A DNA stretch of 64,000 nucleotides from Hyphomicrobiales bacterium (GCA_009377695.1 WHTP01000001.1:60973-124972), one strand, 5' to 3'; positions 49,327 through 59,373 are shown, counted from the stretch's first letter. Notes: generated from the letters alone by a model not told the origin. Translations and numbers: made by a program.

Positions 49327-50382
49327 GTGAAATTTGCAACAATCGCCAGCGCACTAGCGCTCGCGGCTGCCGGCGTCGCTTTTGCCGGCCAAGCCGAGGC
49401 GCGCGATCAGATCCGTATCGTCGGATCATCAACCGTTTATCCCTTCACGACTGCCGTTGCCGAGCAGTTCGGCCGGACCTCCGGCATGAAGACACCGGTG
49501 GTGGAATCGACCGGCACCGGCGGCGGCATGAAGCTGTTCTGCGCCGGTGTTGGTGAGGGGAACCCGGACGTCACGAATGCTTCCCGCCGGATGAAGAAGG
49601 GAGAATTCGCGAGCTGCGCCAAGAGTGGCGTCAAGGACATCGTCGAGATCAATATCGGCTTCGACGGACTCACACTCGCCCAGTCGAAGCAGGGAACGCC
49701 GATCAAACTGACGCTCTCTCAACTCCTGCTCGCCGTCGCCAAGGAAGTGCCGGGGCCGGACGGAAAGCTCATTCCCAATCCAAACCGGAACTGGTCGGAC
49801 GTTGACCGCTCGCTTCCAAATGTCAAGATCGAGGTGCTGGGGCCGCCGCCGACCTCGGGCACGCGCGACTCGTTCCATGAACTCCTCCTCGAGCCGGGTG
49901 CGCTGCAAATTCCGGCGCTGGTCGCGCTGAAGAAATCCGACTCGAAGGCTTTCGATCGGGTTTGGAAGACGCTTCGAGAGGATGGCGCCTATGTCGAGGC
50001 CGGCGAGAACGACAACGTGATCGTCGCCAAGCTTGAGGCCAACAGGAACGCCTTTGGCGTGTTTGGCTATTCCTTCCTCGAGGAGAACCAGGCGAAGCTG
50101 CGAGGGGTGCCACTCAATGGAGTGGAACCGGAGTTCGACCAAATCACGAGCGGCAAGTACCCGGGCGCTCGTCGCATGTATGTTTACGTCAAGAAGGCGC
50201 ATGTCGGCATCGTCCCTGGGCTTGACAAGTTCGCGGCCGAGTACGTGTCGACCAAGGCGTTGGGTGAGGACGGTTACCTGGCCAAGAAAGGCCTTGTCAC
50301 CTTGCCCAAGAACGAACTCGAAGGCGTGCGCAAGGCGGTTCTCGGCATGTCGCCGATGAAGCCTGACGTGCTTACGAACTAA
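49327..50382 (+). CDS. pstS: Phosphate-binding protein PstS (second copy, short type)
   Basis: This 351-residue protein starts at GTG 49327 after AGGAGAGAACCC. After the signal peptide (cleavage near GQAEA) the mature protein begins RIVGSSTVYPFTTAVAEQFG, with ESTGTGGGMKLFCAG, NASRRMKKGEF and PPPTSGTRDSFHELLLEPG. It belongs to the PstS branch typical of Bradyrhizobium and cyanobacteria and shares little sequence with the gene before it. A perfect Pho box lies upstream, so this is probably the inducible receptor. A hairpin separates it from pstC. Confidence 0.93.
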   Translation: MKFATIASALALAAAGVAFAGQAEARDQIRIVGSSTVYPFTTAVAEQFGRTSGMKTPVVESTGTGGGMKLFCAGVGEGNPDVTNASRRMKKGEFASCAKSGVKDIVEINIGFDGLTLAQSKQGTPIKLTLSQLLLAVAKEVPGPDGKLIPNPNRNWSDVDRSLPNVKIEVLGPPPTSGTRDSFHELLLEPGALQIPALVALKKSDSKAFDRVWKTLREDGAYVEAGENDNVIVAKLEANRNAFGVFGYSFLEENQAKLRGVPLNGVEPEFDQITSGKYPGARRMYVYVKKAHVGIVPGLDKFAAEYVSTKALGEDGYLAKKGLVTLPKNELEGVRKAVLGMSPMKPDVLTN

Positions 50383-50396
50383 AAAAATCGGACTGG

Positions 50397-50426
50397 CTGG
50401 CGGCTGCGCGCTTGCGCGGCCGCCAG
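50397..50426 (+). terminator. Hairpin between pstS and pstC
   Basis: Arms CTGGCGGC and GCCGCCAG with an inner GCGC/GCGC stem. No T run follows, so it probably stabilises the upstream mRNA or partly attenuates read-through. That would give more receptor than membrane protein. Confidence 0.55.
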
Positions 50427-50487
50427 TCGGCCGCCTGACGTCAGTGTTTGGCGGACATCGTTGCTCGAATTGAGAGTGCATGACCCA

Positions 50488-51855
50488 ATGGGCGTCGTCT
50501 ATTTCACCGGGTTGGCGCTGCTTGTCCTCATCGGCTTCTTTTTCGGGCGCGCCCGCGCCTTGGCCGTTGGACACACCGAGAACTTGCACTCCAGACCCGG
50601 ATATCATGGCGGTTTCGTCGTCATCAGCGTTCTGCTGCCGGTGCTGGCGCTGTTCGCGCTCGGTGTTCCGTTCGCACAATACGTGACGGAAAATCAGGCT
50701 CTGCAGGCGTATGACCCAGCCGCTCTCGATGATGCCTTCAAGCGTAGCGCGGTGCTGCGCGATATCATTGCCTTGGCCAATGGGCAGTTCTCGGGCCAGC
50801 CGACTGAAGCGTTGAGGCGTGCCGCCGACACATACGCGTCGTTGCACGCGTGGACCAGCTACCTGCTTCTTACCGGTGGCCTCGTGTTCGGGCTGCTCGG
50901 CATCGCCTACGGCCTGCGGAAACTCTCAGCTCGTTTCCGCGCCCGCAATAGCGTCGAACGGTTCGTCAAAGGGCTCCTTTTTGCGGCAGCCTGCGTTGCA
51001 GTGTTGACGACCATCGGGATCGTCGCATCGGTGTTGCTCGAAACGATCCGCTTCTTCGAGCGCGTTTCTCCGATCGATTTCCTGTTTGGGCTTCATTGGA
51101 GCCCGCAGACCGCGATCCGCGCCGATCAGGAGGGTTCGTCCGGCTCGTTTGGGATCGTGCCGCTCGTCACCGGCACTTTGCTGATCACATTTATCGCGAT
51201 GTTCATCGCCGGGCCGATCGGCCTGTTCGCTGCCATTTACATGGCGGAGTACGCTACGCCGCGATTCCGCGCCTTCGCTAAGCCGCTCTTGGAGATACTC
51301 GCGGGCATTCCGACCGTAGTCCTCGGATTCTTCGCCGCGTTGACCTTGGCGCCGCTCATCCGCTCATTGGGAGAAACGCTGGGGCTCAATGTCGCTTCGG
51401 AAAGTGCGCTCGCGGCGGGCATCGTGATGGGAATGATGATCATTCCGTTCGTCTCCTCGCTGTCCGACGATATCATCAACGCCGTGCCGCAGTCGTTGCG
51501 GGACGGCTCCTACGGGATGGGCGCGACAAAGTCGGAGACGATCAAGAAAGTCGTGCTGCCGGCCGCCTTTGGCGGGATCGTTTCCGCCTTGATGCTCGCC
51601 ATGAGCCGCGCCGTTGGCGAGACAATGATTGTGGTCATGGCAGCAGGTCTGGCCGGTAACTTGACGTTCAATCCGTTCGAAGCGGTGACGACATTCACGG
51701 TTCAGATCAAGACCATCCTTGTCGGGGATCAGGAATTCGATAGCGCGAAGACGCTGTCGGCGTTTGCTCTTGGTTTCGTGCTCTTCTTCTTCACTTTGAC
51801 GCTCAATGTGATCGCCCTCCAGGTCGTGAAACGGTATCGGGAACAATATGACTGA
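50488..51855 (+). CDS. pstC: Phosphate ABC transporter permease PstC (long form)
   Basis: This 455-residue protein uses ATG 50488; TTG 50461 is an alternative. An extra N-terminal region with two or three helices (GVVYFTGLALLVLIGFFFG and GGFVVISVLLPVLALFALGV) precedes the permease domain from about residue 230. The EAA-type loop is YGMGATKSETIKKVVLPAAFG. The long form with this N-terminal extension is the usual alphaproteobacterial version. It overlaps pstA by 8 bases. Confidence 0.94.
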   Translation: MGVVYFTGLALLVLIGFFFGRARALAVGHTENLHSRPGYHGGFVVISVLLPVLALFALGVPFAQYVTENQALQAYDPAALDDAFKRSAVLRDIIALANGQFSGQPTEALRRAADTYASLHAWTSYLLLTGGLVFGLLGIAYGLRKLSARFRARNSVERFVKGLLFAAACVAVLTTIGIVASVLLETIRFFERVSPIDFLFGLHWSPQTAIRADQEGSSGSFGIVPLVTGTLLITFIAMFIAGPIGLFAAIYMAEYATPRFRAFAKPLLEILAGIPTVVLGFFAALTLAPLIRSLGETLGLNVASESALAAGIVMGMMIIPFVSSLSDDIINAVPQSLRDGSYGMGATKSETIKKVVLPAAFGGIVSALMLAMSRAVGETMIVVMAAGLAGNLTFNPFEAVTTFTVQIKTILVGDQEFDSAKTLSAFALGFVLFFFTLTLNVIALQVVKRYREQYD

Positions 51856-53662
51856 CGCAGTTCTCCCCGAGCTTCGTGCGAGTAGTTTCGCGTCCGATGA
51901 CGCGAAGGCGCGGATACGCGCCCGCTATCGCTCGGAAACGCGGTTCCGGTTCTACGGTCTGCTTGCGATCGGCCTGACTGCAATGTTCCTGGTCGTGGTC
52001 CTGGCGGACATTCTGATCCGCGGGCTGCCGGCCTTTACGCAGCACTGGCTTCGGCTGGAAGTCACGGTCAATGCCGCGGAAATCGATCCGAAGGGAACCC
52101 GGGATCCGGCCGAAATACGGCAAGGCGACTTCCAACTCCTCATCCGCGACGCGTTGCGGGCGCAATTCCCGGAGGTCACGGATCGTCGTGGCCGTCGATC
52201 GTTGGACGGCATCCTGTCGTCGGCCGCCGCGGACGGTCTTCGCAAACGCGTGGTTGCCGATCCGTCACTGGTCGGACAAACGCTTGATGTTCCGTTGCTG
52301 CTCTCGGACGACATCGACCTTTATTTCAAGGGTATCGGGACGCGCATCGAACGCCATCCCGGCCGCGGCATCCTGACGTCGAATGGAACCACCGGCGACG
52401 TTGTGCTGCATAGCTCGTCGAACGACTTCGCCCCATACCTTGACGCCATCAAGCGAGCGCTTTCGGTACGCGCGCGTGATATCCGACGCGAGGCAGATCG
52501 GCTTCGCGCCATTGTCAGCAAGTTGGAAGCGCGCAAGGCTGAGCTCGATCGAGCGTCGAAGATAGGGACCTTGTCCGGGGGTGAATACCCCGCCCTTGTG
52601 AGCGACATCGAGAGCCTGGGCCAAAACATCAAGACCCTCGATGCAGATGCTGCCGCTTTGCAGGCGCGGTTTGATGCCGTGGGGTCCGACGAAAAGCTGG
52701 ACGAGACAGTTCCGAGCCAACTCGTCGCGATCAACGGCGGGCTCGTCAAGATCACGCAGCTTGGGAACTCGACGGCAACCGGAACCGTCCTGCTGCCGCT
52801 GCAATCGACGGCCGATGCCGCTGGCGGAACCTGGCAGGTCGTGAGCTATCTCACGCCCGAGGCGGGCCGTCGCGTCAACGATCGCGAGGTCGGCTGGCTC
52901 GAACGGCTGAAGGAGAAGGGCCTGGTTGAGCGCGCCTTCAACTGGGCTTTCTTCACCTCGGGCGACAGCCGCGAACCGGAGCTCGCGGGCATCCGCGGGG
53001 CGCTTGTCGGTTCGGCACTGACCCTCTTGGTAACCCTGGTCTTGTGCTTGCCGATCGGGATCGCCGCCGCCATCTATCTTGAGGAGTTTGCGCCCAAGAA
53101 CAGGCTCACCGAGCTGATCGAAGTCAACATCAATAACCTGGCGGCAGTGCCTTCCATCGTCTTCGGGCTGTTGGGATTGGCGGTGTTCCTCAACTTCATG
53201 GGGCTGCCCCGGTCGGCACCGCTGGTCGGTGGTCTGGTTCTCGCACTACTCGTGCTTCCGACCATCATCATCGCATCGCGAGCGGCTCTTAAGGCCGTTC
53301 CGCCGTCGATCAAGGAGGCGGCGCTGGGAGTCGGCGCATCACACCAACAGGCGATCTTTCACCATGTGCTGCCGCTCGCCATGCCGGGTGTGATGACCGG
53401 CACGATCATCGGGATGGCGCACGCGCTAGGCGAAACGGCCCCGCTGTTGATGATCGGCATGGTCGCTTTCATCGTCGAACCCGCAAGCGGCATCACGGAT
53501 GCAGCAACGGTCTTGCCGGTTCAAATTTATCTCTGGTCCGATCTGCCGGAGATAGCGTTCCAAGCCAAAACAGCGGCCGCGATCATCGTGTTGCTGGTCT
53601 TCCTGTTTGTGATGAACGGCACCGCGATTTATCTGCGAAAGCGATTTGAGCGCCGGTGGTAG
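51848..53662 (+). CDS. pstA: Phosphate ABC transporter permease PstA with large periplasmic insert
   Basis: This 604-residue protein starts at ATG 51848. The first helix ([20 protein letters not shown], about 37-60) is followed by a soluble domain of about 310 residues matching the DUF3333-type extension of alphaproteobacterial PstA. That domain contains a coiled coil ([19 protein letters not shown]). The membrane-embedded permease domain starts near residue 375, with the EAA-type loop [20 protein letters not shown]. It pairs with PstC as the phosphate channel. The periplasmic insert may contact PstS or other sensors. Confidence 0.93.
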   Translation: MTDAVLPELRASSFASDDAKARIRARYRSETRFRFYGLLAIGLTAMFLVVVLADILIRGLPAFTQHWLRLEVTVNAAEIDPKGTRDPAEIRQGDFQLLIRDALRAQFPEVTDRRGRRSLDGILSSAAADGLRKRVVADPSLVGQTLDVPLLLSDDIDLYFKGIGTRIERHPGRGILTSNGTTGDVVLHSSSNDFAPYLDAIKRALSVRARDIRREADRLRAIVSKLEARKAELDRASKIGTLSGGEYPALVSDIESLGQNIKTLDADAAALQARFDAVGSDEKLDETVPSQLVAINGGLVKITQLGNSTATGTVLLPLQSTADAAGGTWQVVSYLTPEAGRRVNDREVGWLERLKEKGLVERAFNWAFFTSGDSREPELAGIRGALVGSALTLLVTLVLCLPIGIAAAIYLEEFAPKNRLTELIEVNINNLAAVPSIVFGLLGLAVFLNFMGLPRSAPLVGGLVLALLVLPTIIIASRAALKAVPPSIKEAALGVGASHQQAIFHHVLPLAMPGVMTGTIIGMAHALGETAPLLMIGMVAFIVEPASGITDAATVLPVQIYLWSDLPEIAFQAKTAAAIIVLLVFLFVMNGTAIYLRKRFERRW

Positions 53663-53684
53663 ACGTAAAGGGGAGTTCGGCAAC

Positions 53685-54503
53685 ATGAATACGATGCTCA
53701 AAATGGACAGTCCGGCAGCACCGGCCGAAGCCCCGACGCTCGGGAATGGGATCAAGGTGGTCGCGCGTGACGTCAATGTCTACTACGGCGAAAAGCGCGC
53801 CCTGTTTGATGTCAGTCTCGATATTCCAGAGCGTTCGGTTACCGCACTGATCGGTCCTTCGGGTTGCGGAAAATCGACGTTCCTGCGCTGCCTCAATCGG
53901 ATGAACGATACCATCCCGATTGCGCGCGTCACGGGACGGATCGAGATCGATGGCCGCGATATCCACGATCCCGATCTTGACGTGGTGCAGCTTCGCGCCA
54001 ATGTCGGAATGGTATTCCAGAAGCCAAATCCTTTTCCGAAATCGATCTACGAGAATGTGGCTTATGGTCCACGCATCCATGGATTCGCCAACTCGAAGGC
54101 GGATTTGGACGGCGTCGTGGAATCAAGTCTGCGCCGCGCAGGCTTGTTTGAAGAAGTGAAGGACCGCCTTGCCGATTCGGGCACTGGATTGTCCGGCGGG
54201 CAGCAACAACGGTTGTGCATTGCCCGCGCGATCGCGGTCAGCCCCGAAATCATCTTGATGGATGAACCCTGTTCCGCTCTTGACCCGATTGCGACGGCCA
54301 AGATCGAAGAACTGATGGATGAGCTCCGGCAGAACTATACGATCATCATCGTGACCCACTCAATGCAGCAGGCCGCCCGCGTTTCCCAGCAGACGGCGTT
54401 CTTCCATCTGGGAATTCTCGTGGAGGACGGTCCGACCCAAGAGATCTTCACCAATCCCACGGACAAGAGGACGCAAGATTACATCACCGGTCGCTTCGGC
54501 TGA
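53685..54503 (+). CDS. pstB: Phosphate ABC transporter ATP-binding protein PstB
   Basis: This 272-residue protein starts at ATG 53685 after AAAGGGGAG. It has Walker [14 protein letters not shown], a Q-loop at [19 protein letters not shown], signature [15 protein letters not shown], Walker [14 protein letters not shown] and the switch His in [13 protein letters not shown]. The PNPFPKSI wording is diagnostic of PstB. It powers PstCA and, with PhoU, signals phosphate status to PhoR. Confidence 0.97.
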   Translation: MNTMLKMDSPAAPAEAPTLGNGIKVVARDVNVYYGEKRALFDVSLDIPERSVTALIGPSGCGKSTFLRCLNRMNDTIPIARVTGRIEIDGRDIHDPDLDVVQLRANVGMVFQKPNPFPKSIYENVAYGPRIHGFANSKADLDGVVESSLRRAGLFEEVKDRLADSGTGLSGGQQQRLCIARAIAVSPEIILMDEPCSALDPIATAKIEELMDELRQNYTIIIVTHSMQQAARVSQQTAFFHLGILVEDGPTQEIFTNPTDKRTQDYITGRFG

Positions 54504-54531
54504 CCAGGCGAGACATGTCGCGGCAAGGACA

Positions 54532-55248
54532 ATGACAATGATGAACGAGCACACCGCAAAAGCCTTCGATGTCGATCTCCAGGATATCTCCCGCATGGTC
54601 GCCGAGATGGGCGGGCTCGCTGAGAAGCAGATCGCGGATTCGATCGATGCACTGGCCAAGCGCGACTCCGAGCGGGCCGAACGGGTGATCGCCGCGGACA
54701 CCGCTATCGATAATCTGCAGCGCGAGATCGAGGAGCGTTCGGTGCTGACCATCGCGCGGCGCCAGCCGATGGCGATCGATTTGCGCCAGGTCGTGAGCGC
54801 CCTGCGCATCGCCAACGACCTTGAGCGGATCGGTGACCTCGCGAAGAACATCGCCAAGCGGGTGATGCCGATCACCGCCGATTTTCATCCGCAAAAGCTC
54901 ATTCGCGGCGTCGAGCACATGGGCGCCCTCGTGCTCACCCAGCTCAAGCAGGTGCTCGACAGCTATGCCAGCCACGATCTCGAAAAGGCGCTCGCCGTGT
55001 GGAACGGCGACGAGGAGATCGACGCCATGTGCACCTCGCTGTTCCGCGAGCTGCTCACTTACATGATGGAAGATCCACGCCACATCACGTTCTGCATTCA
55101 CCTGATGTTCTCTGCCAAGAACATCGAACGCATGGGCGACCATGCCACCAACATCGCCGAAACGGTTTATTTTATGGTCCAAGGCCGTCCGATCACTGAC
55201 GAACGGCCGAAGGGTGACACCCTGGCGGCACTTGCCGCCGAGCATTGA
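54532..55248 (+). CDS. phoU: Phosphate signalling protein PhoU
   Basis: This 238-residue all-helical protein carries two PhoU repeats with the metal-binding E/DxxxD motifs: LRIANDLERIGDLAKNIAKR in the first repeat and MFSAKNIERMGDHATNIAET in the second. The first start ATG is at 54532; ATGs at 54538 and 54541 are close alternatives. PhoU links the Pst transporter to PhoR and keeps the kinase off when phosphate is plentiful. It lies 28 bases after pstB. Confidence 0.97.
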   Translation: MTMMNEHTAKAFDVDLQDISRMVAEMGGLAEKQIADSIDALAKRDSERAERVIAADTAIDNLQREIEERSVLTIARRQPMAIDLRQVVSALRIANDLERIGDLAKNIAKRVMPITADFHPQKLIRGVEHMGALVLTQLKQVLDSYASHDLEKALAVWNGDEEIDAMCTSLFRELLTYMMEDPRHITFCIHLMFSAKNIERMGDHATNIAETVYFMVQGRPITDERPKGDTLAALAAEH

Positions 55249-55259
55249 GCGAAAGGCCC

Positions 55260-55979
55260 ATGAGCGGAACGAGCCCGCGTATTTTGATCGTTGAGGACGA
55301 AGAGGCCCTGACCCTGCTGCTTCGCTATAACCTTGAAGCGGCAGGCTATGACGTCGATACCGTCGCCCGCGGCGACGATGCCGACCTCCGGTTCAAGGAG
55401 CGCCCGCCGGACCTTGTCATCCTCGACTGGATGCTCCCCGGCCTCTCGGGCATCGAGCTCTGCCGGCGTCTGCGCGCCCGTCCCGACACCCGCCAGCTTC
55501 CGATCATCATGCTGACAGCCCGCGGCGAGGAAAGCGAGCGGGTCCGCGGCCTGTCGACCGGCGCCGACGACTACATCGTGAAGCCGTTCTCGGTTCCGGA
55601 ACTGTTGGCACGCGTGAGTTCGCTGTTGCGCCGCTCGTCGCCGGAACGCATCGCCGACATTCTCTCGTTCGGTGAGTTGGAGCTTGACCGCGAGAAGAAG
55701 CGCGTCTCCCGCAATGGCCACGCGATCGACCTCGGGCCGACCGAGTTCCGGCTACTCGAGTTCCTGATGGAACGTCCGGGGCGTGTGTTCTCCCGCGAGC
55801 AGCTTCTCGACGGTGTTTGGGGACGCGACGTCTATATCGACGAGCGCACGGTCGACGTTCACGTCGGCCGTTTGCGTAAGGCGCTGAACCGCGGGCATTC
55901 CGACGATCCGATCAGGACCGTTCGCGGTGCCGGCTATGCCCTCGACGACAAGTTCGGGAAGGCATCGAGCGTGGCGTAG
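55260..55979 (+). CDS. phoB: Phosphate regulon response regulator PhoB
   Basis: This 239-residue protein starts at ATG 55260, just after the phoU stop. The receiver domain has RILIVEDEEALTLLLRYNLE, the phospho-Asp in LVILDWMLPGLSG and the Lys in DYIVKPFSVPELL. The OmpR-type winged helix contains LGPTEFRLLEFLMERPGRVF and RTVDVHVGRLRKALN. It should bind the Pho box at 49200. It is the last gene of the operon and is followed by two small palindromes. Confidence 0.97.
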   Translation: MSGTSPRILIVEDEEALTLLLRYNLEAAGYDVDTVARGDDADLRFKERPPDLVILDWMLPGLSGIELCRRLRARPDTRQLPIIMLTARGEESERVRGLSTGADDYIVKPFSVPELLARVSSLLRRSSPERIADILSFGELELDREKKRVSRNGHAIDLGPTEFRLLEFLMERPGRVFSREQLLDGVWGRDVYIDERTVDVHVGRLRKALNRGHSDDPIRTVRGAGYALDDKFGKASSVA

Positions 55980-56020
55980 CTGGGCAGTTCCGTCTGCCTT
56001 GAATCTATCGGTTTGTCATC

Positions 56021-56086
56021 GCGGGGCTTGACCCCGCTGACTTGGTTTCTTGCGAAATGAGATGGCTGTGCGGGGTCAAACCCCGC
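56021..56086. repeat. Two matching palindromes after phoB
   Basis: GCGGGGCTTGACCCCGC (56021-56037) and GCGGGGTCAAACCCCGC (56070-56086) are short hairpins and also inverted with respect to each other. They lie between convergent phoB and gcrA and can end transcription in either direction. The wording is common in this bacterial group. Confidence 0.6.
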
Positions 56087-56125
56087 GCATGATGCTGTAA
56101 GAACAGGGCCTCAATCTGCGAAGCT

Positions 56126-56626
56126 CTAACCCCGCACCGGCTGCCGACGGTCGCGTCGCATATTCGCAGGCTGATAGGCGATGCGCGAATGGTGCGCGCA
56201 GTAGGGCAGGCCGGTGAGCGAGTGGCCACCGCAGAAGAAGAAGTCCGAGCTGCCGGGATCGCCGATCGGCCAGCGGCAGGTGTCCTCGTTCAGTTCCAGG
56301 ATCGTGCGCCGCTGCCCGATCGGAATGACGTTATCGAGGAGCTCCGGCTCTTCGGCGACTTCATATTCGAAGGCCTGTGCGAGCGCCGTGTTGCCTCGCA
56401 TGGCCGGGCGCGACACCCGCAGCATGTGCGTGTGCGAGCGCGGCTTGCGCTGCCGCGGCGCTGCCGACGACGGCGACTTGGCACGGCCCGAGAGCCCGAG
56501 CCGGTGCACCTTGCCGATGACGGCGTTGCGCGTAATGCCGCCGAGTTCGGCCGCGATCTGACTTGCTGACAGTCCATCGGACCACAGCTTCTTCAGCATC
56601 TCCACGCGTTCGTCGGTCCAGCTCAT
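56126..56626 (-). CDS. gcrA: GcrA cell cycle regulator
   Basis: This 166-residue protein begins MSWTDERVEMLKKLWSDGLS with the GcrA helix-turn-helix continuing ASQIAAELGGITRNAVIGKV. A basic linker and the sigma-binding C-terminal domain follow (ELNEDTCRWPIGDPGSSDF, FFCGGHSLTGLPYCAHH), with conserved cysteines and histidines. GcrA works with sigma-70 at promoters carrying CcrM-methylated GANTC sites. A GAATC lies near 56668, in its own upstream region, but CcrM itself is not in the window. Confidence 0.96.
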   Translation of the reverse strand: MSWTDERVEMLKKLWSDGLSASQIAAELGGITRNAVIGKVHRLGLSGRAKSPSSAAPRQRKPRSHTHMLRVSRPAMRGNTALAQAFEYEVAEEPELLDNVIPIGQRRTILELNEDTCRWPIGDPGSSDFFFCGGHSLTGLPYCAHHSRIAYQPANMRRDRRQPVRG

Positions 56627-56928
56627 GGTCCCAGTTCCTTGACGTCAGCGCGACGGACTGGTCGAGACAGAATCCAGCTATCGGTCCGGGCAGCTATCGG
56701 CTGGCCCGACGCGTACACCTACTAAAGATTTACTCAGAGACCTGTCCGCCGCACGAAATGTCGTGTTTAACGATCGAAGAACTACAATATGGCGAGAGTC
56801 AGGCGCAAGAGTCCGAGCACCCGCGTCCACATCTTACACTCAAGAACGCACGAAGCATCCACACTTTTCGCGCTGTTGTGCTCCGCGCGCGACACCAGAA
56901 CGTCGCAGTCACAGCCTATTTGACCATG

Positions 56929-56956
56929 TTGACAGGGGTCTGGGCCGCAATAAAAT
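56929..56956 (+). promoter_or_regulatory. Sigma-70-type promoter of argD-argF
   Basis: TTGACA (56929-56934), 16 bases, then TAAAAT (56951-56956), about 62 bases before the argD start codon. It is a near-consensus housekeeping promoter. No ArgR-type operator was recognised. The remainder of the 391-base gap from 56627 holds no gene. Confidence 0.6.
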
Positions 56957-57017
56957 AGCCACCGTGCCGCCCGGAGAGGCGGCACATTTCATTTTCCACT
57001 CCGGTGTTGCAGGGCCG

Positions 57018-58238
57018 ATGAGCGAGCAGGGAACATCCCATTTGTTGCCGACCTATGCGCGGGTCGACCTCGCTTTCGAGCGGGGCGAAGGTGTGTGGCT
57101 TGTGGCGACCAACGGCGAGCGCTATCTCGATTTCACGTCCGGCGTGGCGGTGAATGCGCTTGGGCACGCCCATCCGCGCCTGATCGCGGCCATCAGCGAG
57201 CAGGCGCAGAAGCTCATCCACGTCTCCAACCTCTACCGCATCCCGGAGGCGGAACGGCTGGCGGCGCGGCTCTGCGCGGCGAGCTTTGCCGATTTCGTCT
57301 TCTTTGCCAATTCCGGGGCCGAAGCGATGGAGGGCGCGATCAAGATGGCGCGCAAATATCATTCGGCGAACGGCCATCCGGAGCGCTACCGCATCATCAC
57401 CTTCGACGGTGCGTTCCACGGCCGCACGCTGGCAACGCTCGCCGCCGGTGGACAGAAGAAGTATCTCGACGGCTTCGGCCCGGTGGTCGAAGGCTTCGAC
57501 CAGGTTCCGTTCGGCGATCTCGATGCCGTCCGGGGCGCTATTACACCGGAGACGGCGGCGATCCTGATCGAGCCGATCATGGGTGAGGGCGGCGTGCGCG
57601 TCGTGCCGCCGGAGTTCCTGCGGGCGCTGCGCCAGATCTGCGATCAGCATGGCCTGCTCCTGGTGTTTGACGAGGTGCAGACCGGCATGGGCCGCGCCGG
57701 GGAACTCTTCGCCTATCAGCGCGTAGGTGTTGCGCCCGACATCATGGCGCTCGCCAAGGCCTTGGGCGGCGGGTTCCCGATGGGTGCAGTTCTTGCCACC
57801 GGCGAGGCTGCCAAAGGCATGACCGCAGGCACCCACGGTTCCACTTTCGGCGGCAATCCGTTGGCAATGGCGGCCGGCAACGCCGTGCTCGACGTCATGC
57901 TGGCCGACGGCTTCTTCGATCGCGTGAAGCGGCTGTCGCTGCTGTTCAAGCAGAAGCTCGCCGCGATCAAGGATCGCTATCCGAGCGTGATCTCCGAGGT
58001 GCGGGGCGAGGGGCTACTGCTTGGCCTGCGCGCAGTGGTGCCGAGCGGCGAACTGGTCGACGCATTGCGCGCCGAGAAGATGATCACCGTTGCGGCCGGC
58101 GACAATGTCGTGCGGCTGCTGCCGCCCTTGATCGTCACCGAAGGGGAGGTTGCCGACGCCGCGCAGCGCATCGAGCGCGCCTGCGAGCAACTCGCGAACA
58201 AGCATGCACAGGCGCTTACGCAAGGGGCCGCCGGATGA
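57018..58238 (+). CDS. argD: Acetylornithine aminotransferase
   Basis: This 406-residue class III PLP enzyme starts at ATG 57018 ([20 protein letters not shown]); the longer frame to 56763 passes through the promoter region and is excluded. The PLP phosphate site is [15 protein letters not shown], the cofactor Asp lies in [13 protein letters not shown] and the Schiff-base Lys in [13 protein letters not shown]. It converts N-acetylglutamate semialdehyde to N-acetylornithine in arginine synthesis. It overlaps argF by four bases. Confidence 0.95.
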   Translation: MSEQGTSHLLPTYARVDLAFERGEGVWLVATNGERYLDFTSGVAVNALGHAHPRLIAAISEQAQKLIHVSNLYRIPEAERLAARLCAASFADFVFFANSGAEAMEGAIKMARKYHSANGHPERYRIITFDGAFHGRTLATLAAGGQKKYLDGFGPVVEGFDQVPFGDLDAVRGAITPETAAILIEPIMGEGGVRVVPPEFLRALRQICDQHGLLLVFDEVQTGMGRAGELFAYQRVGVAPDIMALAKALGGGFPMGAVLATGEAAKGMTAGTHGSTFGGNPLAMAAGNAVLDVMLADGFFDRVKRLSLLFKQKLAAIKDRYPSVISEVRGEGLLLGLRAVVPSGELVDALRAEKMITVAAGDNVVRLLPPLIVTEGEVADAAQRIERACEQLANKHAQALTQGAAG

Positions 58239-59203
58239 ACGCCAACGGCGTGCGGCATTTCCTCGATCTGACCGACATCCCCAGGGACGACCTGCGGGGC
58301 ATGATCGAGACGAGCCGCGCCATCAAGGCTAAACGCAAGACCGGAGCTGGTGCGGCCGATCGCCCGCTTGCCGGCAGAACGCTCGCCATGATCTTCGAGC
58401 GGCCATCGACGCGCACGCGGGTCTCGTTCGAAGTCGCGATGCGCCAGCTCGGCGGCGATGTCATTATGTTGACGGCCGATGAGATGCAGCTTGGCCGTGG
58501 CGAGACCATTGCCGACACCGCGCGCGTTTTATCGCGCTATGTCGATGCCATCATGATCCGCACGCTCGATCATGATGCCCTCGCCGCGCTCGCGCGGCAT
58601 GCGACCATCCCGGTCATCAATGGGCTCACGCGGCGCTCGCATCCCTGCCAGGTGATGGCCGACGTCATGACGTTCGAGGAACGGCGCGGGACGATCCGCG
58701 GCAAGACCGTTGCCTGGTCGGGCGACGCCAACAACGTCTTGGCGTCCTGGATGCACGCGGCCGAGCGGTTCGAGTTCCAGTTACGGGTGGCAAGCCCGCC
58801 GGAACTCAAGCCGAAGAAATGGCTGCTTGACTGGGCCAAAGAAGCGCACGCCAAGATTTCGATCGGCACCGACCCCGAGGCTGCGGTCAAAGGCGCCGAT
58901 TGCGTCGTCACCGATACCTGGGTCTCGATGGGCGACAGGAACGGCCAGCGCCGCCACAATCTGCTCAAGCGTTACCAGGTCAATGCGCGGCTGATGGCGA
59001 AGGCCAAGCCCGACGCGATCTTCATGCATTGCCTGCCCGCCCATCGCGGCGAGGAGGTCACTGATGAGGTGATCGATGGGCCGCAGTCAGTAGTGTTCGA
59101 CGAAGCCGAGAACCGCCTGCATGCCCAGAAGGGCATTCTGGCGTGGTGTCTGCACGCCAAAGTCTCGCTGAAGCCAAATCTCGCTGAAGCCAAATCTCGC
59201 TGA
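58235..59203 (+). CDS. argF: Ornithine carbamoyltransferase
   Basis: This 322-residue enzyme has the carbamoyl-phosphate site [15 protein letters not shown], the [11 protein letters not shown] motif and the ornithine-side [17 protein letters not shown]. It makes citrulline from ornithine. Its start overlaps the argD stop (ATGA). A 16-base unit, TCGCTGAAGCCAAATC, is duplicated in tandem in the last 40 bases (59164-59195), so the C-terminal residues NLAEAKSR come from the duplication and the reading frame of the second copy differs from the first. Confidence 0.96.
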   Translation: MNANGVRHFLDLTDIPRDDLRGMIETSRAIKAKRKTGAGAADRPLAGRTLAMIFERPSTRTRVSFEVAMRQLGGDVIMLTADEMQLGRGETIADTARVLSRYVDAIMIRTLDHDALAALARHATIPVINGLTRRSHPCQVMADVMTFEERRGTIRGKTVAWSGDANNVLASWMHAAERFEFQLRVASPPELKPKKWLLDWAKEAHAKISIGTDPEAAVKGADCVVTDTWVSMGDRNGQRRHNLLKRYQVNARLMAKAKPDAIFMHCLPAHRGEEVTDEVIDGPQSVVFDEAENRLHAQKGILAWCLHAKVSLKPNLAEAKSR

Positions 59204-59241
59204 GCAGTGTGTTGGATTTGACGTTCTTATCGTTTGGGACA

Positions 59242-59318
59242 CGAGCGTCCCTTTAGATTCCTGCGTTCGTATCAAAGCATGCCGCGAGGACGTGCGAACG
59301 CCGGAATCGGGACACCAG
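59242..59318. repeat. CTAG-palindrome locus 11: diverged type A, with a half D nearby
   Basis: Inner arms GATTCCTGCGTTCGTA and TGCGAACGCCGGAATC: where other A copies read GAAG, both arms here read GCG-type sequence, so most changes are paired. Left end is CGAG and right end CCAG. A solitary half of type D (TTGGATTTGACGTTC) lies at 59212-59226. Confidence 0.75.
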
Positions 59319-59373
59319 CAACTCCTAGTATGTCGGGGTCGCAATCCGCGCCTGCGATGCCATATAGGTCAGG

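Noticed and set aside
49429..50847. Minus-strand open frame of 472 codons opposite the second pstS and pstC
   Set aside because: Shadow frame; the plus strand encodes conserved Pst proteins with signal peptide and Pho box.
56763..57017. N-terminal extension of the argD reading frame
   Set aside because: It covers a near-consensus promoter, has no family similarity and would add 85 odd residues; ArgD homologs start at MSEQ-like positions.
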